From an uncultured Roseburia sp. (GTDB taxonomy: Bacteria > Bacillota > Clostridia > Lachnospirales > Lachnospiraceae): 9,003 nt of DNA. Position 1 is the first letter of the stretch, and every line of letters begins with the position of its first letter. The notes beneath the pieces are model-generated. The model was given only the letters and a program-made list of their open reading frames with translations. It ran no database searches and was not told the DNA's origin. This document shows positions 1 to 7,101 of the stretch, piece after piece. The stretch covers positions 1-9,003 of the forward strand of contig CANDFU010000045.1 in assembly GCA_947384095.1 (NCBI GenBank). Direction: 5' to 3'. The translations under genes were made by a program, and so were the position numbers.

Positions 1-46
1 AGATGACGAGAGGTGACTGGAGTTCAGACGTGTGCTCTTCCGATCT
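1..46. other. Illumina sequencing adapter (assembly artefact)
   Basis: Read on the minus strand, this stretch begins AGATCGGAAGAGCACACGTC, continues through the rest of the 34-base TruSeq Read 2 adapter (positions 46 to 13), then an 8-base index CTCTCGTC (12 to 5), then ATCT (4 to 1), the first bases of the P7 tail. Order and spacing are exactly those of an indexed library molecule, so this is untrimmed adapter on the end of a contig. The plus strand translates to the known contaminant peptide TGVQTCALPI, and the minus strand to DRKSTRLNSSH. Genomic sequence starts at position 47. Any protein predicted across this boundary is chimeric. Confidence 0.99.
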
Positions 47-786
47 ATCGACGTGCGCAGCGTAATAGCCACTTTCTGGAATCCAAAACGTTCTGTCAGC
101 TTCTGCGCCACCTCTTTGTAGCCCTCTTTGTTCAGCTCGCCTGCTGTCACCTCGGTTCCCTCAGACTTGATTCCGAACACATCGTTTGCATCCTCTTCGT
201 TGGAAATGCAGACGTCCACATATTTACAGAGCTCGCCCATCACCTGGCCGGCCTTCTCCTTTGACCACAGCTTGTTGCGGTAGTTTAAGTCGCAGCTCAC
301 CGTGATGCCTTTTTCCTTGGCCGCCTTGCAGGCCTCTAAGCAGATTGCAGAGACATTATCTCCGAGCGCCGGCGTAATCCCGGTAAAATGGAACCAGTCC
401 GCCCCCTCAAAAATCTTGTCCCAGTCAAAATCATCTGTCGTCGCCGCCGCGATAGAAGATCCTGCGCGGTCATAGATAACCTTCGACGGACGCTGGCTTG
501 CCCCCTTCTCCAAAAAGTAAATGCCTACCCGGTCGCCGCCGCGGACGATATCCGATGTGTCCACGCCGTAACGTCTGAGCGCATTTACGCCAGCCTGTCC
601 GATTTCATGCGCCGGAAGCTTCGTGACGAAGCTCGCCTCCATCCCGTAATTCGCCAGGGATACCGCAACATTCGCCTCGCCGCCGCCATATGTAGCGCCA
701 TAGGATTCCGCCTGCAGGAAGCGGTAATATCCCTCCGGCGCAAGTCGGAGCATGATCTCACCAAATGTGACAACTTTCTTTGCCAT
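47..786 (-). CDS. kdgK: 2-keto-3-deoxygluconate kinase (PfkB family), 3' end missing
   Basis: This is a sugar kinase of the PfkB/ribokinase family. It would phosphorylate 2-keto-3-deoxygluconate with ATP to KDPG in the cytoplasm, in hexuronate, pectin or Entner-Doudoroff catabolism. The start is the ATG at 786, with AGGAGG eight bases upstream. Visible marks are the PfkB signature GGGEANVAVSLANYG (residues 34-48), DLNYRNKLW (166-174), typical of KDG kinases, and SNEEDA (195-200). About 246 residues remain of a family length near 340. The C-terminal part with the GAGD catalytic and anion-hole motif is lost because the contig ends. The frame stays open through the adapter, so an automatic call would add about 15 false residues. 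Its promoter and a likely operator lie directly upstream. A KDPG aldolase often neighbours such genes and could lie beyond the contig end. Family assignment is firm; substrate rests on overall resemblance, and a related PfkB sugar substrate is possible. Confidence 0.9.
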
Positions 787-810
787 GTTAAAACCCTCCT
801 GATCATATGT

Positions 811-836
811 GTTTCACAATGTGAAACTGTGTTTCA
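811..836 (-). promoter_or_regulatory. Candidate repressor operator, overlapping inverted repeats in the kdgK leader
   Basis: Three alternating half-sites form two perfect overlapping dyads: GTTTCAC-AAT-GTGAAAC (811-827, 7-base arms) and TGAAAC-TGT-GTTTCA (822-836, 6-base arms). They lie between the -10 box and the ribosome site, starting about 8 bases past the expected transcription start, a place where a bound repressor would block transcription. The second dyad resembles the TGAAAC-N3-GTTTCA core of KdgR (IclR-family) sites known in enterobacteria. The regulator here is unknown; an IclR-, GntR- or LacI-type protein would fit. The dyads are seen directly; the operator role is inferred. Confidence 0.65.
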
Positions 837-850
837 TAATTTACAACTCT

Positions 851-878
851 ATTATACCACCGAAACATGGAATGTCAA
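851..878 (-). promoter_or_regulatory. Sigma-A promoter of kdgK
   Basis: On the minus strand a perfect -35 TTGACA (878-873) is followed by a 16-base spacer and a perfect -10 TATAAT (856-851). Transcription should begin near position 844, giving a leader of about 57 bases that contains the inverted repeats and the AGGAGG site. The palindrome AAACATGTTT (877-886) overlaps the upstream edge of the -35 box. Such a strong core promoter suggests that control is by repression. Confidence 0.85.
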
Positions 879-905
879 ACATGTTTTTATTTCCGTGCAA
901 AAAAA

Positions 906-1811
906 CTATCCTTCCCAGTCCGCCCGCCGGATAATCCCGACGCCAAGCGGATGCGGCCCCGTGTGCACGCCGATCGTGGCGCCGATCTGATAGACGCCGA
1001 TCTCTTCGATACCAAGCCGTCTTCGCACCAGGCCACTTAACATCTCCTTAAACCGCAGCGCCTCCTCGTAATCATAGCCATAGCCGACGGCAAAGCTGTA
1101 TTCTCCGGGCCGTACGCTGCGCTCGTCCAGATAATCTTCAAGCAGTCCGATCACCTTCTGCATGGATTTTTCACGGCTCCGCGCCAGCCCCGAACTGAAA
1201 ATTTCCCCTTCCCGCAGGGTGATGAGCGGCTTGATCTTCAGCGCACTTCCGGCCAGTCCCGCCAGCTTTCCGATTCTGCCGCCGTGCTTTAAATAATCGA
1301 TATTTCCGATCGTAAAGAAAATCCGCCCGCTCTCCCTGATTTCGAGAATGCGCCGTACAATCCTCTCATACTCCCAGCCCAGATCCCTGAGACGGCAGAC
1401 CTCCAGCACATACAGCCCCTGAAGAACCGTATTGACCGTCGCATCGATCACGGTAATCTGCGCGGCAGGAAAATCCTCGAATACCATGTCCCGCGCCGTG
1501 GACGCCGACTGCATCGAGCCACTGAATTTCGACGTGATACAGATGCAGATCACCGGTGTCCCTTCCTTCGCCAGGGGCAGGAAAACCCGGTAATAATCGT
1601 CCACAGACGGCATCGACGTTTTGGGAAAAATACCCGGGTTGTCCACCATCTTCTGATAAAACTCACGGATATCAAGCTCGTCAATCTCTTTCTGATACGT
1701 CTTGCCGTCGAAGGAGACATAAAAAGGCACCACCCTGATATCATTTTTGTCTGTCATCTCTCTGGAGAGATCCAGCGAACCGTCGCTGACAATCGAAATC
1801 TTATTCCCCAT
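906..1811 (-). CDS. DegV family fatty-acid-binding protein
   Basis: This is a 301-residue DegV-family protein, the usual length. Characterised members bind one long-chain fatty acid between two alpha/beta domains; some (FakB) present it to the kinase FakA for phosphorylation and phospholipid synthesis. Family marks are the N-terminal IVSDGSLDLS (residues 7-16), the ligand-contacting TSMPS (65-69), SKFSGSMQSA (94-103), HGGRIGKLAGLAGSALKIKP (176-195) and IGATIGVHTGP (276-286). No signal peptide or membrane segment is visible, so it is cytoplasmic. I chose the ATG at 1811 because GAGGG sits five bases before it; the in-frame ATG at 1823 overlaps that ribosome site, and the longer reading frame to 2036 runs antisense-free into the preceding gene without conserved sequence. 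It lies 88 bases after the DUF1002 gene. No FakA gene is in the window, so a FakB role is possible but not shown. Confidence 0.93.
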   Translation of the reverse strand: MGNKISIVSDGSLDLSREMTDKNDIRVVPFYVSFDGKTYQKEIDELDIREFYQKMVDNPGIFPKTSMPSVDDYYRVFLPLAKEGTPVICICITSKFSGSMQSASTARDMVFEDFPAAQITVIDATVNTVLQGLYVLEVCRLRDLGWEYERIVRRILEIRESGRIFFTIGNIDYLKHGGRIGKLAGLAGSALKIKPLITLREGEIFSSGLARSREKSMQKVIGLLEDYLDERSVRPGEYSFAVGYGYDYEEALRFKEMLSGLVRRRLGIEEIGVYQIGATIGVHTGPHPLGVGIIRRADWEG

Positions 1812-1816
1812 TCTTA

Positions 1817-1821
1817 CCCTC
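1817..1821 (-). promoter_or_regulatory. Ribosome binding site that fixes the DegV start
   Basis: GAGGG lies five bases before the ATG at 1811 on the minus strand. It overlaps the alternative in-frame ATG at 1823-1821, which has no comparable site in front of it. This favours the start MGNKISIVSD, where known DegV proteins begin. Confidence 0.75.
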
Positions 1822-1869
1822 ATTTCTACAATTGTTGCAATATATACCCTTCCCGGAAAGCCCCGGCGG

Positions 1870-1889
1870 TGCGCCGCGTCAGCGGCGCA
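1870..1889 (-). other. GC-rich hairpin between the DUF1002 and degV genes
   Basis: TGCGCCGC-TGAC-GCGGCGCA is a perfect 8-base-arm, 4-base-loop dyad starting about 11 bases after the DUF1002 stop codon on the minus strand. No run of T follows on either strand, so it is not a standard intrinsic terminator. It may instead protect the upstream transcript's 3' end or attenuate expression of degV. A -10-like TATATT is present between the hairpin and degV, but no recognisable -35 box accompanies it. Confidence 0.55.
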
Positions 1890-1899
1890 TGCAGCCTTA

Positions 1900-3174
1900 T
1901 TACGAAAACAGGGAACGGAAAAAATCGCCGATGGACGAAAACATATCCGATATCGCGTCCATAATCTTTGCAAAAATTCCGCTGCCGCTTCCCCCGTCAT
2001 TCTTAAATGAATCGTAAAGTGTTCTGGCGTAGTCAACCAGCCCGTCCAGATCTATCCCCAGAGAAGTGATCTTGAGAAGAAGATCGATAATCTGTCTCCG
2101 CTCCTCCTCATTCAGGGTCACATTATATTTTTCACACGCCTCGTCAATGACTTCATTGATCCCCGCTTCATCCGAGAGATCCTTTTCCGCGATCACAGAC
2201 TTGATATAAGCGACAAACTCTTCCACTTCCTGGTCGGTAAGCCCTTCCATCGACTCCTCCAGCCGGCCCGTGACAACAATTTCATTTAAAGCCACATCCA
2301 CGATACTGTCATCAATTACCTCCCCGGTAATCTCCTGGTATGCCTTGAAAATCCCGACGAGAGCAGCCGTTCCGGATATTCCCGCCGGCCCGGCCACAAT
2401 AATATCCGCATCTTTTACGCCCGCTGTCGTCAGCGCGTTTTTGTACATTCCCACGGTGCAATACGTGATATTCGTCGTGGATATATTTAATCCGCTCCCC
2501 TTCTCCCGCTTTACAATCACCACCGAAGAAAGCGCCCTGCTTCCGATCTTAGAAGATGCGATATAGGAATCGAGATACTGGTGTTCCTCAGCGTTCGTCA
2601 CATAAACGACGTCATATCCCGAAAGCCCGGCCGGATCAATCCCCATAATGGAGAGCACTTTCTGCCGCTGCGCATCCGATAAGTCCGCGCCCAGCGCCAG
2701 ATACGGCCTGTCATTTTCTTTGATCACGACATCGTCATTATTTTCATCCGCGATAATCGTCCCCTCCACGGGAAGCTCATCCGCTTTTTCACCGCCGTCC
2801 GCCGGTGCATCCGCTCCGTTTACGATCGTTCCCTTTACCTGGGTATCGCCCTTCTGAGAAGCCTCCTCCGGCGCCGCTTCCGGCCGGCCCGCTTCCTTTG
2901 TCCCGCCGTCCGCCGACGGCTGCCCGGCCGGGGCGTCCTCGGTATTTCCGGCCTTCTGCAGCTCTTCCGGCTGATCTGCGCCTGCATGATCCGCCGCGCC
3001 GCTTCCAGGCACATCTTCCCCCGGTATATCTTCCTGCGCTCCCCCATCCCGCACTTCGACGGCTCCCGCCGTCTGTATTCCCGTCGTATTCCGCCGTCCG
3101 GCCGCCAGAACATCCGCCGCAGGCAGTGCGGCGATTAAGAACGCCATAAGCAGGCAAAACCCTCTCTTTTTCAC
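1900..3174 (-). CDS. Secreted DUF1002 (YpuA-like) protein with a long acidic linker
   Basis: This is a 424-residue exported protein of unknown function. Residues 1-25 form a signal peptide: MKKR, a hydrophobic core LLMAFLIAALPAA, then a likely AxA-type cut near DVLAA. Residues 26 to about 150 are low-complexity, rich in Gly, Ala, Pro, Glu and Asp, as in a disordered surface linker; they carry two similar short stretches, VKGTIVNG (113-120) and VEGTIIAD (136-143). The DUF1002 domain spans about 155-390, from LALGADLSDAQRQKVLSIMG onward, and includes AGPAGISGTAALVGIFKAYQ (261-280). After a Gly/Ser hinge (394-399), residues 400-424 (FAKIMDAISD...FFRSLFS) look like an amphipathic helix. The start is GTG, with AGAGG three bases before it and a second purine-rich AAGGAAGG further up; the next ATG (residue 10) would destroy the signal peptide. 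It follows the hydrolase gene by 66 bases without a visible terminator. B. subtilis YpuA is the best-known relative; its role is not established. Confidence 0.88.
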   Translation of the reverse strand: MKKRGFCLLMAFLIAALPAADVLAAGRRNTTGIQTAGAVEVRDGGAQEDIPGEDVPGSGAADHAGADQPEELQKAGNTEDAPAGQPSADGGTKEAGRPEAAPEEASQKGDTQVKGTIVNGADAPADGGEKADELPVEGTIIADENNDDVVIKENDRPYLALGADLSDAQRQKVLSIMGIDPAGLSGYDVVYVTNAEEHQYLDSYIASSKIGSRALSSVVIVKREKGSGLNISTTNITYCTVGMYKNALTTAGVKDADIIVAGPAGISGTAALVGIFKAYQEITGEVIDDSIVDVALNEIVVTGRLEESMEGLTDQEVEEFVAYIKSVIAEKDLSDEAGINEVIDEACEKYNVTLNEEERRQIIDLLLKITSLGIDLDGLVDYARTLYDSFKNDGGSGSGIFAKIMDAISDMFSSIGDFFRSLFS

Positions 3175-3240
3175 TTTCCTCTCACCTTCCTTACATCAGA
3201 CCGGCAGCGGGCCAAAGCCAGTTCAGCCGTCTTTTATGAT

Positions 3241-4179
3241 CTATGTCAGACGCGCGTTCAGCCACGCCGCAATATCGGCGAACACCTGCTGCCTGTCCGT
3301 CTCATTTAAAATCTCATGCCTGTCATTCTCGTACAGCCTGAGCGTCACATCGGACATCCCGGCCTCCCTGTACATCGCATAGACCTTCCGGACGCCTTCC
3401 CCGAGATCACCCACAGGATCCTCTGCGCCGGACACGAGAAACAGCGGGAGTCCCTGCGGCATCTTCCGGATATGCTCCATCTGATTGTCGAACAAAACAG
3501 CTTCCATCAGCCCCCGGTATCCATTGAGCGTAAACAAAAAAGCACAGCGCGGATCCGCATAATACTGCTTTACCAGTTCCGCATCCTTCGTCAGCCAGCT
3601 GTTCGTGACATCCTTTCCGTAAAGATCATACTTTTTATAGGGCTTTGTATAGGAAAGCGACTGCAAAAACGCACTCCGGTAATGCCACCCGCGAAAACAG
3701 GCAAACAGTTTACACAGAAAAATCCCCAGCTTCATCGTCCCATCGGGCATACATCCGGTTCCCATAATCACGGCTCCGTCAACCCCGTCCGGATGCAGAC
3801 AGAGATATTTCCGAAGCATATAAGATCCCATGCTGTGGCCCAGCATGAAATACGGAATTCCCGGATTCTGCCGCTGTACGTTGGTTCGCAGCCTGTGCAT
3901 ATCCTCCACGACCGTATCGCTCGGGTTTTCCGCAAAATATCCCCAGTCATCCTCCGAAATCACCGACTTTCCGTGGCCCAGATGATCATGCCCCACGACC
4001 AGAAAGCCCTGGCCGTTTAAATATTCTGCAAACGCACGATAACGCCCGATATGCTCGACCATGCCGTGCGTGATCTGCAGGACGGCACGGCAGTTTCCGT
4101 CACCCGGCCTCCATTCCACCCCATGGATGGTTGTCTTTCCATCGGCAGATAAAAAATGGATCTGTCTCTCTATCGTCAT
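3241..4179 (-). CDS. Alpha/beta hydrolase, monoacylglycerol lipase / lysophospholipase type
   Basis: This is a 312-residue serine hydrolase of the Hydrolase_4 (serine aminopeptidase S33-like) group, whose members usually cleave monoacylglycerols or lysophospholipids. All landmarks are visible: the oxyanion-hole HGM (residues 38-40), GHDHLGHGKS (63-72), nucleophile Ser116 in GHSMG (114-118), acid Asp254 in SGAEDPVGD, and base His288 in NDRHEIL. No signal peptide is seen, so it is probably cytoplasmic or loosely membrane-associated. The ATG at 4179 is preferred because GGAGGG lies five bases before it; a GTG at 4206 with a more distant GGAGG would add nine residues. It begins 69 bases after the chemoreceptor-like gene stops and no terminator is seen between them, so it is probably the third gene of a recJ transcript. 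Family assignment is firm; the true substrate is unknown, and a short-chain esterase remains possible. Confidence 0.92.
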   Translation of the reverse strand: MTIERQIHFLSADGKTTIHGVEWRPGDGNCRAVLQITHGMVEHIGRYRAFAEYLNGQGFLVVGHDHLGHGKSVISEDDWGYFAENPSDTVVEDMHRLRTNVQRQNPGIPYFMLGHSMGSYMLRKYLCLHPDGVDGAVIMGTGCMPDGTMKLGIFLCKLFACFRGWHYRSAFLQSLSYTKPYKKYDLYGKDVTNSWLTKDAELVKQYYADPRCAFLFTLNGYRGLMEAVLFDNQMEHIRKMPQGLPLFLVSGAEDPVGDLGEGVRKVYAMYREAGMSDVTLRLYENDRHEILNETDRQQVFADIAAWLNARLT

Positions 4180-4184
4180 GCCAT

Positions 4185-4190
4185 CCCTCC
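4185..4190 (-). promoter_or_regulatory. Ribosome binding site that decides the hydrolase start
   Basis: GGAGGG sits five bases before the ATG at 4179 on the minus strand. This is better spacing than that available to the alternative GTG at 4206, whose GGAGG is about nine bases away. Starting at 4179 gives MTIERQIHF, close to the usual start of the fold. Confidence 0.7.
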
Positions 4191-4248
4191 GTTTTGTCTC
4201 TTCCACCCCCGCCTTCCTCCACGGTCCGCCCGGTGTGGATTTTTCTCT

Positions 4249-5205
4249 TCATATATCGGCATCCCCTGCCCTGCCGCAGAGTCCGGAACAGATCTCCTTC
4301 AGCTCCTTTAAGCATTCCTTCTGCGCCTCATACTCGTTCCGGATATCCTCCATCTGAAGCTGCATCCGTTCTCTGATCTTGAAAAGCTCCCGCTCCGACT
4401 GCTGCAGCGCGTCTGCCTGCACGACAACCGCGTCCGGAAGCATTTCCCGCAATTTCAGCTGGCTGACCTCATACGTCGCCATACTCTGCATACTGTCGCG
4501 CATCAGTTTTCCCATGGAGATATTATTGTCTTTTAACAGCTCATTTAAATGGCGGATCTGCTCTTCGAGCGTCTCCCACTTTGCGTCGGCATCCTTAAGC
4601 TTCTCCTCAAGTATCCGCGCTTCCCTGTCATAATATTCGGAGCAGGAACAGATTTCCTCGGCAGCCGAGACAAACTTCCTCCCCGCCTCGCCCATCCTTC
4701 CAGCCTCGATCGCTGCGTTCAGGGAAATGACCGTCATGCTTTTGGAAAAATCCTTCATCCGCTCCACACTGGCCATCAGCTCCTTCGAATCCTCCCTGAC
4801 AGAAGACGGCGCCTCGGAAATGTGCTTCATCGGCGTCGTAAAATGCTTATTGTTCTCCACAATCTCCATAATCCGCTCATTCTGTTTGCGCACCTGCTCT
4901 AAAAAAACAGAATGATTCACCTCAAAAGTCCCGACTCCGTTATTCAGCTCCATCATGGCTCCGTGAACATCCTCCGCCGCGCTCCCGCTGTCCCCGGAAA
5001 GCTCTCCGACCTGCCGTATGTGCTCTTTTACCTGCTCCATATCACGCTCCATCTGTCCGCGTGACTCTTCTATCCGGGAAAAGTGTCCCATAACCTCGCC
5101 TTTTAAGCCGGATATCCACGACAGCTTTTCCTCCATGCGGGCGCACTGCCCTTTTGTCCGCTCAAGTTCTTCCTCTAAGGCTTTTTCTTTCTTACCGCTA
5201 AACAT
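4249..5205 (-). CDS. Soluble chemoreceptor-like (MCP signalling domain) coiled-coil protein
   Basis: This 318-residue protein is almost wholly predicted coiled coil (heptad-like Glu/Lys/Leu patterns at 5-70, 100-125, 195-250 and 265-305). It contains one stretch matching the hairpin tip of methyl-accepting chemotaxis proteins: VISLNAAIEAGRMGEAGRKF (159-178). In classical receptors this tip binds CheA and CheW, and the Asn, Glu and Arg of NAAIEAGR are kept. However, the usual preceding IA.QTNLL block is absent (here KDFSKSMT), and the following VVA.EIR.LA is altered to VSAAEEICSCSE. There is no sensor domain, membrane segment or HAMP domain. The start at 5205 has GGAGGAA just upstream, and the gap to the recJ stop is only 20 bases, so the two are almost certainly co-transcribed. 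It could be a cytoplasmic receptor or a structural protein that borrowed the fold. Function is unknown; MCP homology is likely. Confidence 0.8.
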   Translation of the reverse strand: MFSGKKEKALEEELERTKGQCARMEEKLSWISGLKGEVMGHFSRIEESRGQMERDMEQVKEHIRQVGELSGDSGSAAEDVHGAMMELNNGVGTFEVNHSVFLEQVRKQNERIMEIVENNKHFTTPMKHISEAPSSVREDSKELMASVERMKDFSKSMTVISLNAAIEAGRMGEAGRKFVSAAEEICSCSEYYDREARILEEKLKDADAKWETLEEQIRHLNELLKDNNISMGKLMRDSMQSMATYEVSQLKLREMLPDAVVVQADALQQSERELFKIRERMQLQMEDIRNEYEAQKECLKELKEICSGLCGRAGDADI

Positions 5206-5225
5206 AGTTGTTCCTCCAGGTTTTC

Positions 5226-6983
5226 TTACTGATAATTGCGAATCACCAGCTGTACATACTCCGTCCCCCGATAATCATTAATCTCCGGATCATACACAAC
5301 CGACATCCTGATACCGTTCTCCTGCCCGCGAAATGCTTTTTCAATCTCCTGTGTCCCGTATTTCGCGGCATAATATTCCTTCCACGCGTCAATATCGCCA
5401 AAATAGACGGCGGAAACGCTTCCCCCCTGCTCCGTCGCCAGTTCAAGACGCAGAACATTCTGATTCCTGCCGACGACATGTGCCCGCCTTACGCGCAGGC
5501 CCTTATCCGCAAACCGGGGCCCGCTGTTTCCCTTTCCAAAAGGCGCCAGCAGGGAAAACTCCCGCACAAGCCGTACATCCGGATAATCTGCCGGCATCGC
5601 AACGTCTATCTTTATCTTAGGGATAAAATCCTCATCTGTCAATTCACAGCAGGCATTTATTTTTTTTCGAAAAATGTCGACGTCCTCCCCGGAAAGGGAA
5701 ATTCCCGCCGCCATCGGGTGCCCGCCGAACCTTGTAAAAAGTTCCCGGCACTTGCACAGCTCGTCATACATCGGATACCCCTCCACCGAGCGGCCGGAAC
5801 CTTTGATCCCCTCCTCTCCCCTGGTGAGGATAAACGTCGGCCGGGCAAACGCTTCACGGATCCTCCCTGCAATGATTCCGGCAAGACTTTCATGAACATC
5901 CTTCAGGTACACCACCAATACCTTCTCTCCGGCGTTTCCTTCTGCAATCACCTCTTTTGCCCGCTCCACGCCCTCCCTTGTCATACTCTTCCGCTGGATG
6001 TTTAGCTCGATCAGCTCCTCTGCAATTTTCCCTGCACTGATATCATCCTCCTGCAGGAACAGATTCAATGATATTTTCGCCGTCTCCAGCCTGCCTCCGG
6101 CGTTGATACATGGTCCCAGAACGAAACCGATATGATAACTGTCCACCTGCTCCGGCTCCAGTCCGTTTTTTCGGATCAGGGCCCGCATGCCCGGATTTTT
6201 CGTCGCATGAATCTGCTTTAACCCCTCGCGCACAAGAATCCGGTTCTCATCGTTTAATTCCATCACGTCCCCGATTGTCGCAAACGCCGCGTTTTCCAGA
6301 AACAGATACGCTTCTTCCGCCGGAATCCCGTTCTTCTCATATAAAAGCTGAATCACCTTGAGCGCAACGGCGGCTCCGCAGAGGCCGTCATACGGGTAGC
6401 CACACTCCGGCTGCTTCGGATTTACGACGGCGTCAGCCTCGGTTTTCAAATAACGCCGCCTCCCGTCCCTCTCTTCGTAAGGCATTTCATGGTGGTCCGT
6501 CACCAAGACCGTCATCCCCAGCGCCTTTGCCTGTGCAATCTCCGCCAGCGCTGCAATCCCGTTGTCACATGTTACGATCGTGTCAACCCCGTCGGCGTCC
6601 GCTTCCGCAATCAGACGGCTGTTAAGTCCATAACCGTCCCGCATGCGCTCCGGTATCTGTACGCCGACCCGCCCCCCGCAACGGCGGATTCCCCGATATA
6701 AAATGTAGGAAGCCATCACCCCGTCAATGTCATAATCCCCGATAATACGGATGGAATCCCCGTTTTTTATTTTCTGCGTCAGAATCTCTGCAAGCTTATC
6801 CCCATCCTTTAACAAATGCGGATCGTAAAGATCGCCCAGTCCTCCGTTCAGATATTTTTCAATCGCTGCATCTCCGACGACCTCCCGGTTGCGGATCAGC
6901 CGCGCCGTCACCGGATGAATGCCAAACCGCCGCGCAATCGCCGCGAAATCCGCGCCCTTTCTTATCACAAACCATTTTTCCAT
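5226..6983 (-). CDS. recJ: Single-stranded-DNA-specific exonuclease RecJ
   Basis: RecJ degrades single-stranded DNA 5' to 3' in recombination and mismatch or base-excision repair, using Mn2+ or Mg2+ held by DHH-family motifs. This 585-residue protein has the full set: DYDIDG (residues 83-88), CDNGI (139-143), the DHH motif TDHHE (162-166), a GDV aspartate near 239, GPCINAGGRL (290-299) and, in the DHHA1 domain, GSGRS (395-399) and FGGHPMAAG (419-427), followed by a C-terminal nucleic-acid-binding (OB-like) part from about 450 on. All metal ligands expected appear present. Its length is near the compact 560-600 form found in many bacteria. The ATG at 6983 (MEKWFVI) is chosen over the upstream TTG at 7007, which lacks a ribosome site; GGAG about ten bases before 6983 is only moderate. 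It leads the probable operon with the chemoreceptor-like and hydrolase genes. Confidence 0.96.
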   Translation of the reverse strand: MEKWFVIRKGADFAAIARRFGIHPVTARLIRNREVVGDAAIEKYLNGGLGDLYDPHLLKDGDKLAEILTQKIKNGDSIRIIGDYDIDGVMASYILYRGIRRCGGRVGVQIPERMRDGYGLNSRLIAEADADGVDTIVTCDNGIAALAEIAQAKALGMTVLVTDHHEMPYEERDGRRRYLKTEADAVVNPKQPECGYPYDGLCGAAVALKVIQLLYEKNGIPAEEAYLFLENAAFATIGDVMELNDENRILVREGLKQIHATKNPGMRALIRKNGLEPEQVDSYHIGFVLGPCINAGGRLETAKISLNLFLQEDDISAGKIAEELIELNIQRKSMTREGVERAKEVIAEGNAGEKVLVVYLKDVHESLAGIIAGRIREAFARPTFILTRGEEGIKGSGRSVEGYPMYDELCKCRELFTRFGGHPMAAGISLSGEDVDIFRKKINACCELTDEDFIPKIKIDVAMPADYPDVRLVREFSLLAPFGKGNSGPRFADKGLRVRRAHVVGRNQNVLRLELATEQGGSVSAVYFGDIDAWKEYYAAKYGTQEIEKAFRGQENGIRMSVVYDPEINDYRGTEYVQLVIRNYQ

Positions 6984-7101
6984 ATGTATTCCACTCCGCC
7001 GTCTCAAAACTTTATTTTTTACCCGTTCACCCTGGCGTACGATTCATGACCCACGGATCCTGTTATCATCTTATCAGACATGGGTGAAAAAAGAAACGTC
7101 T

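Noticed and set aside
13..264. Plus-strand open frame beginning MTGVQTCALPI
   Set aside because: Its first ten or so residues are translated adapter and the rest is antisense to kdgK.
887..908. T-run after the degV stop codon as a terminator
   Set aside because: Seven T follow the stop on the minus strand, but no convincing stem precedes them.
388..990. 200-codon plus-strand open frame
   Set aside because: It lies antisense to kdgK, its promoter and the end of degV, has no ribosome site and encodes an Arg/Pro/Cys-rich sequence without a recognisable fold.
1812..2036. N-terminal extension of the DegV protein up to 2036
   Set aside because: It would overlap the DUF1002 coding region and hairpin, has no conserved sequence, and the ribosome site at 1817-1821 marks the real start.
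2789..3157. Open frames on both strands over the DUF1002 linker
   Set aside because: They are Arg/Gly- or Pro-rich shadows produced by the GC-rich low-complexity linker of the real gene.
3316..4020. 234-codon plus-strand open frame
   Set aside because: It is antisense to the hydrolase, whose complete catalytic triad shows which strand is coding.
5208..6005. 265-codon plus-strand open frame
   Set aside because: It is antisense to recJ, which carries all DHH-family motifs; no ribosome site or family resemblance is seen.
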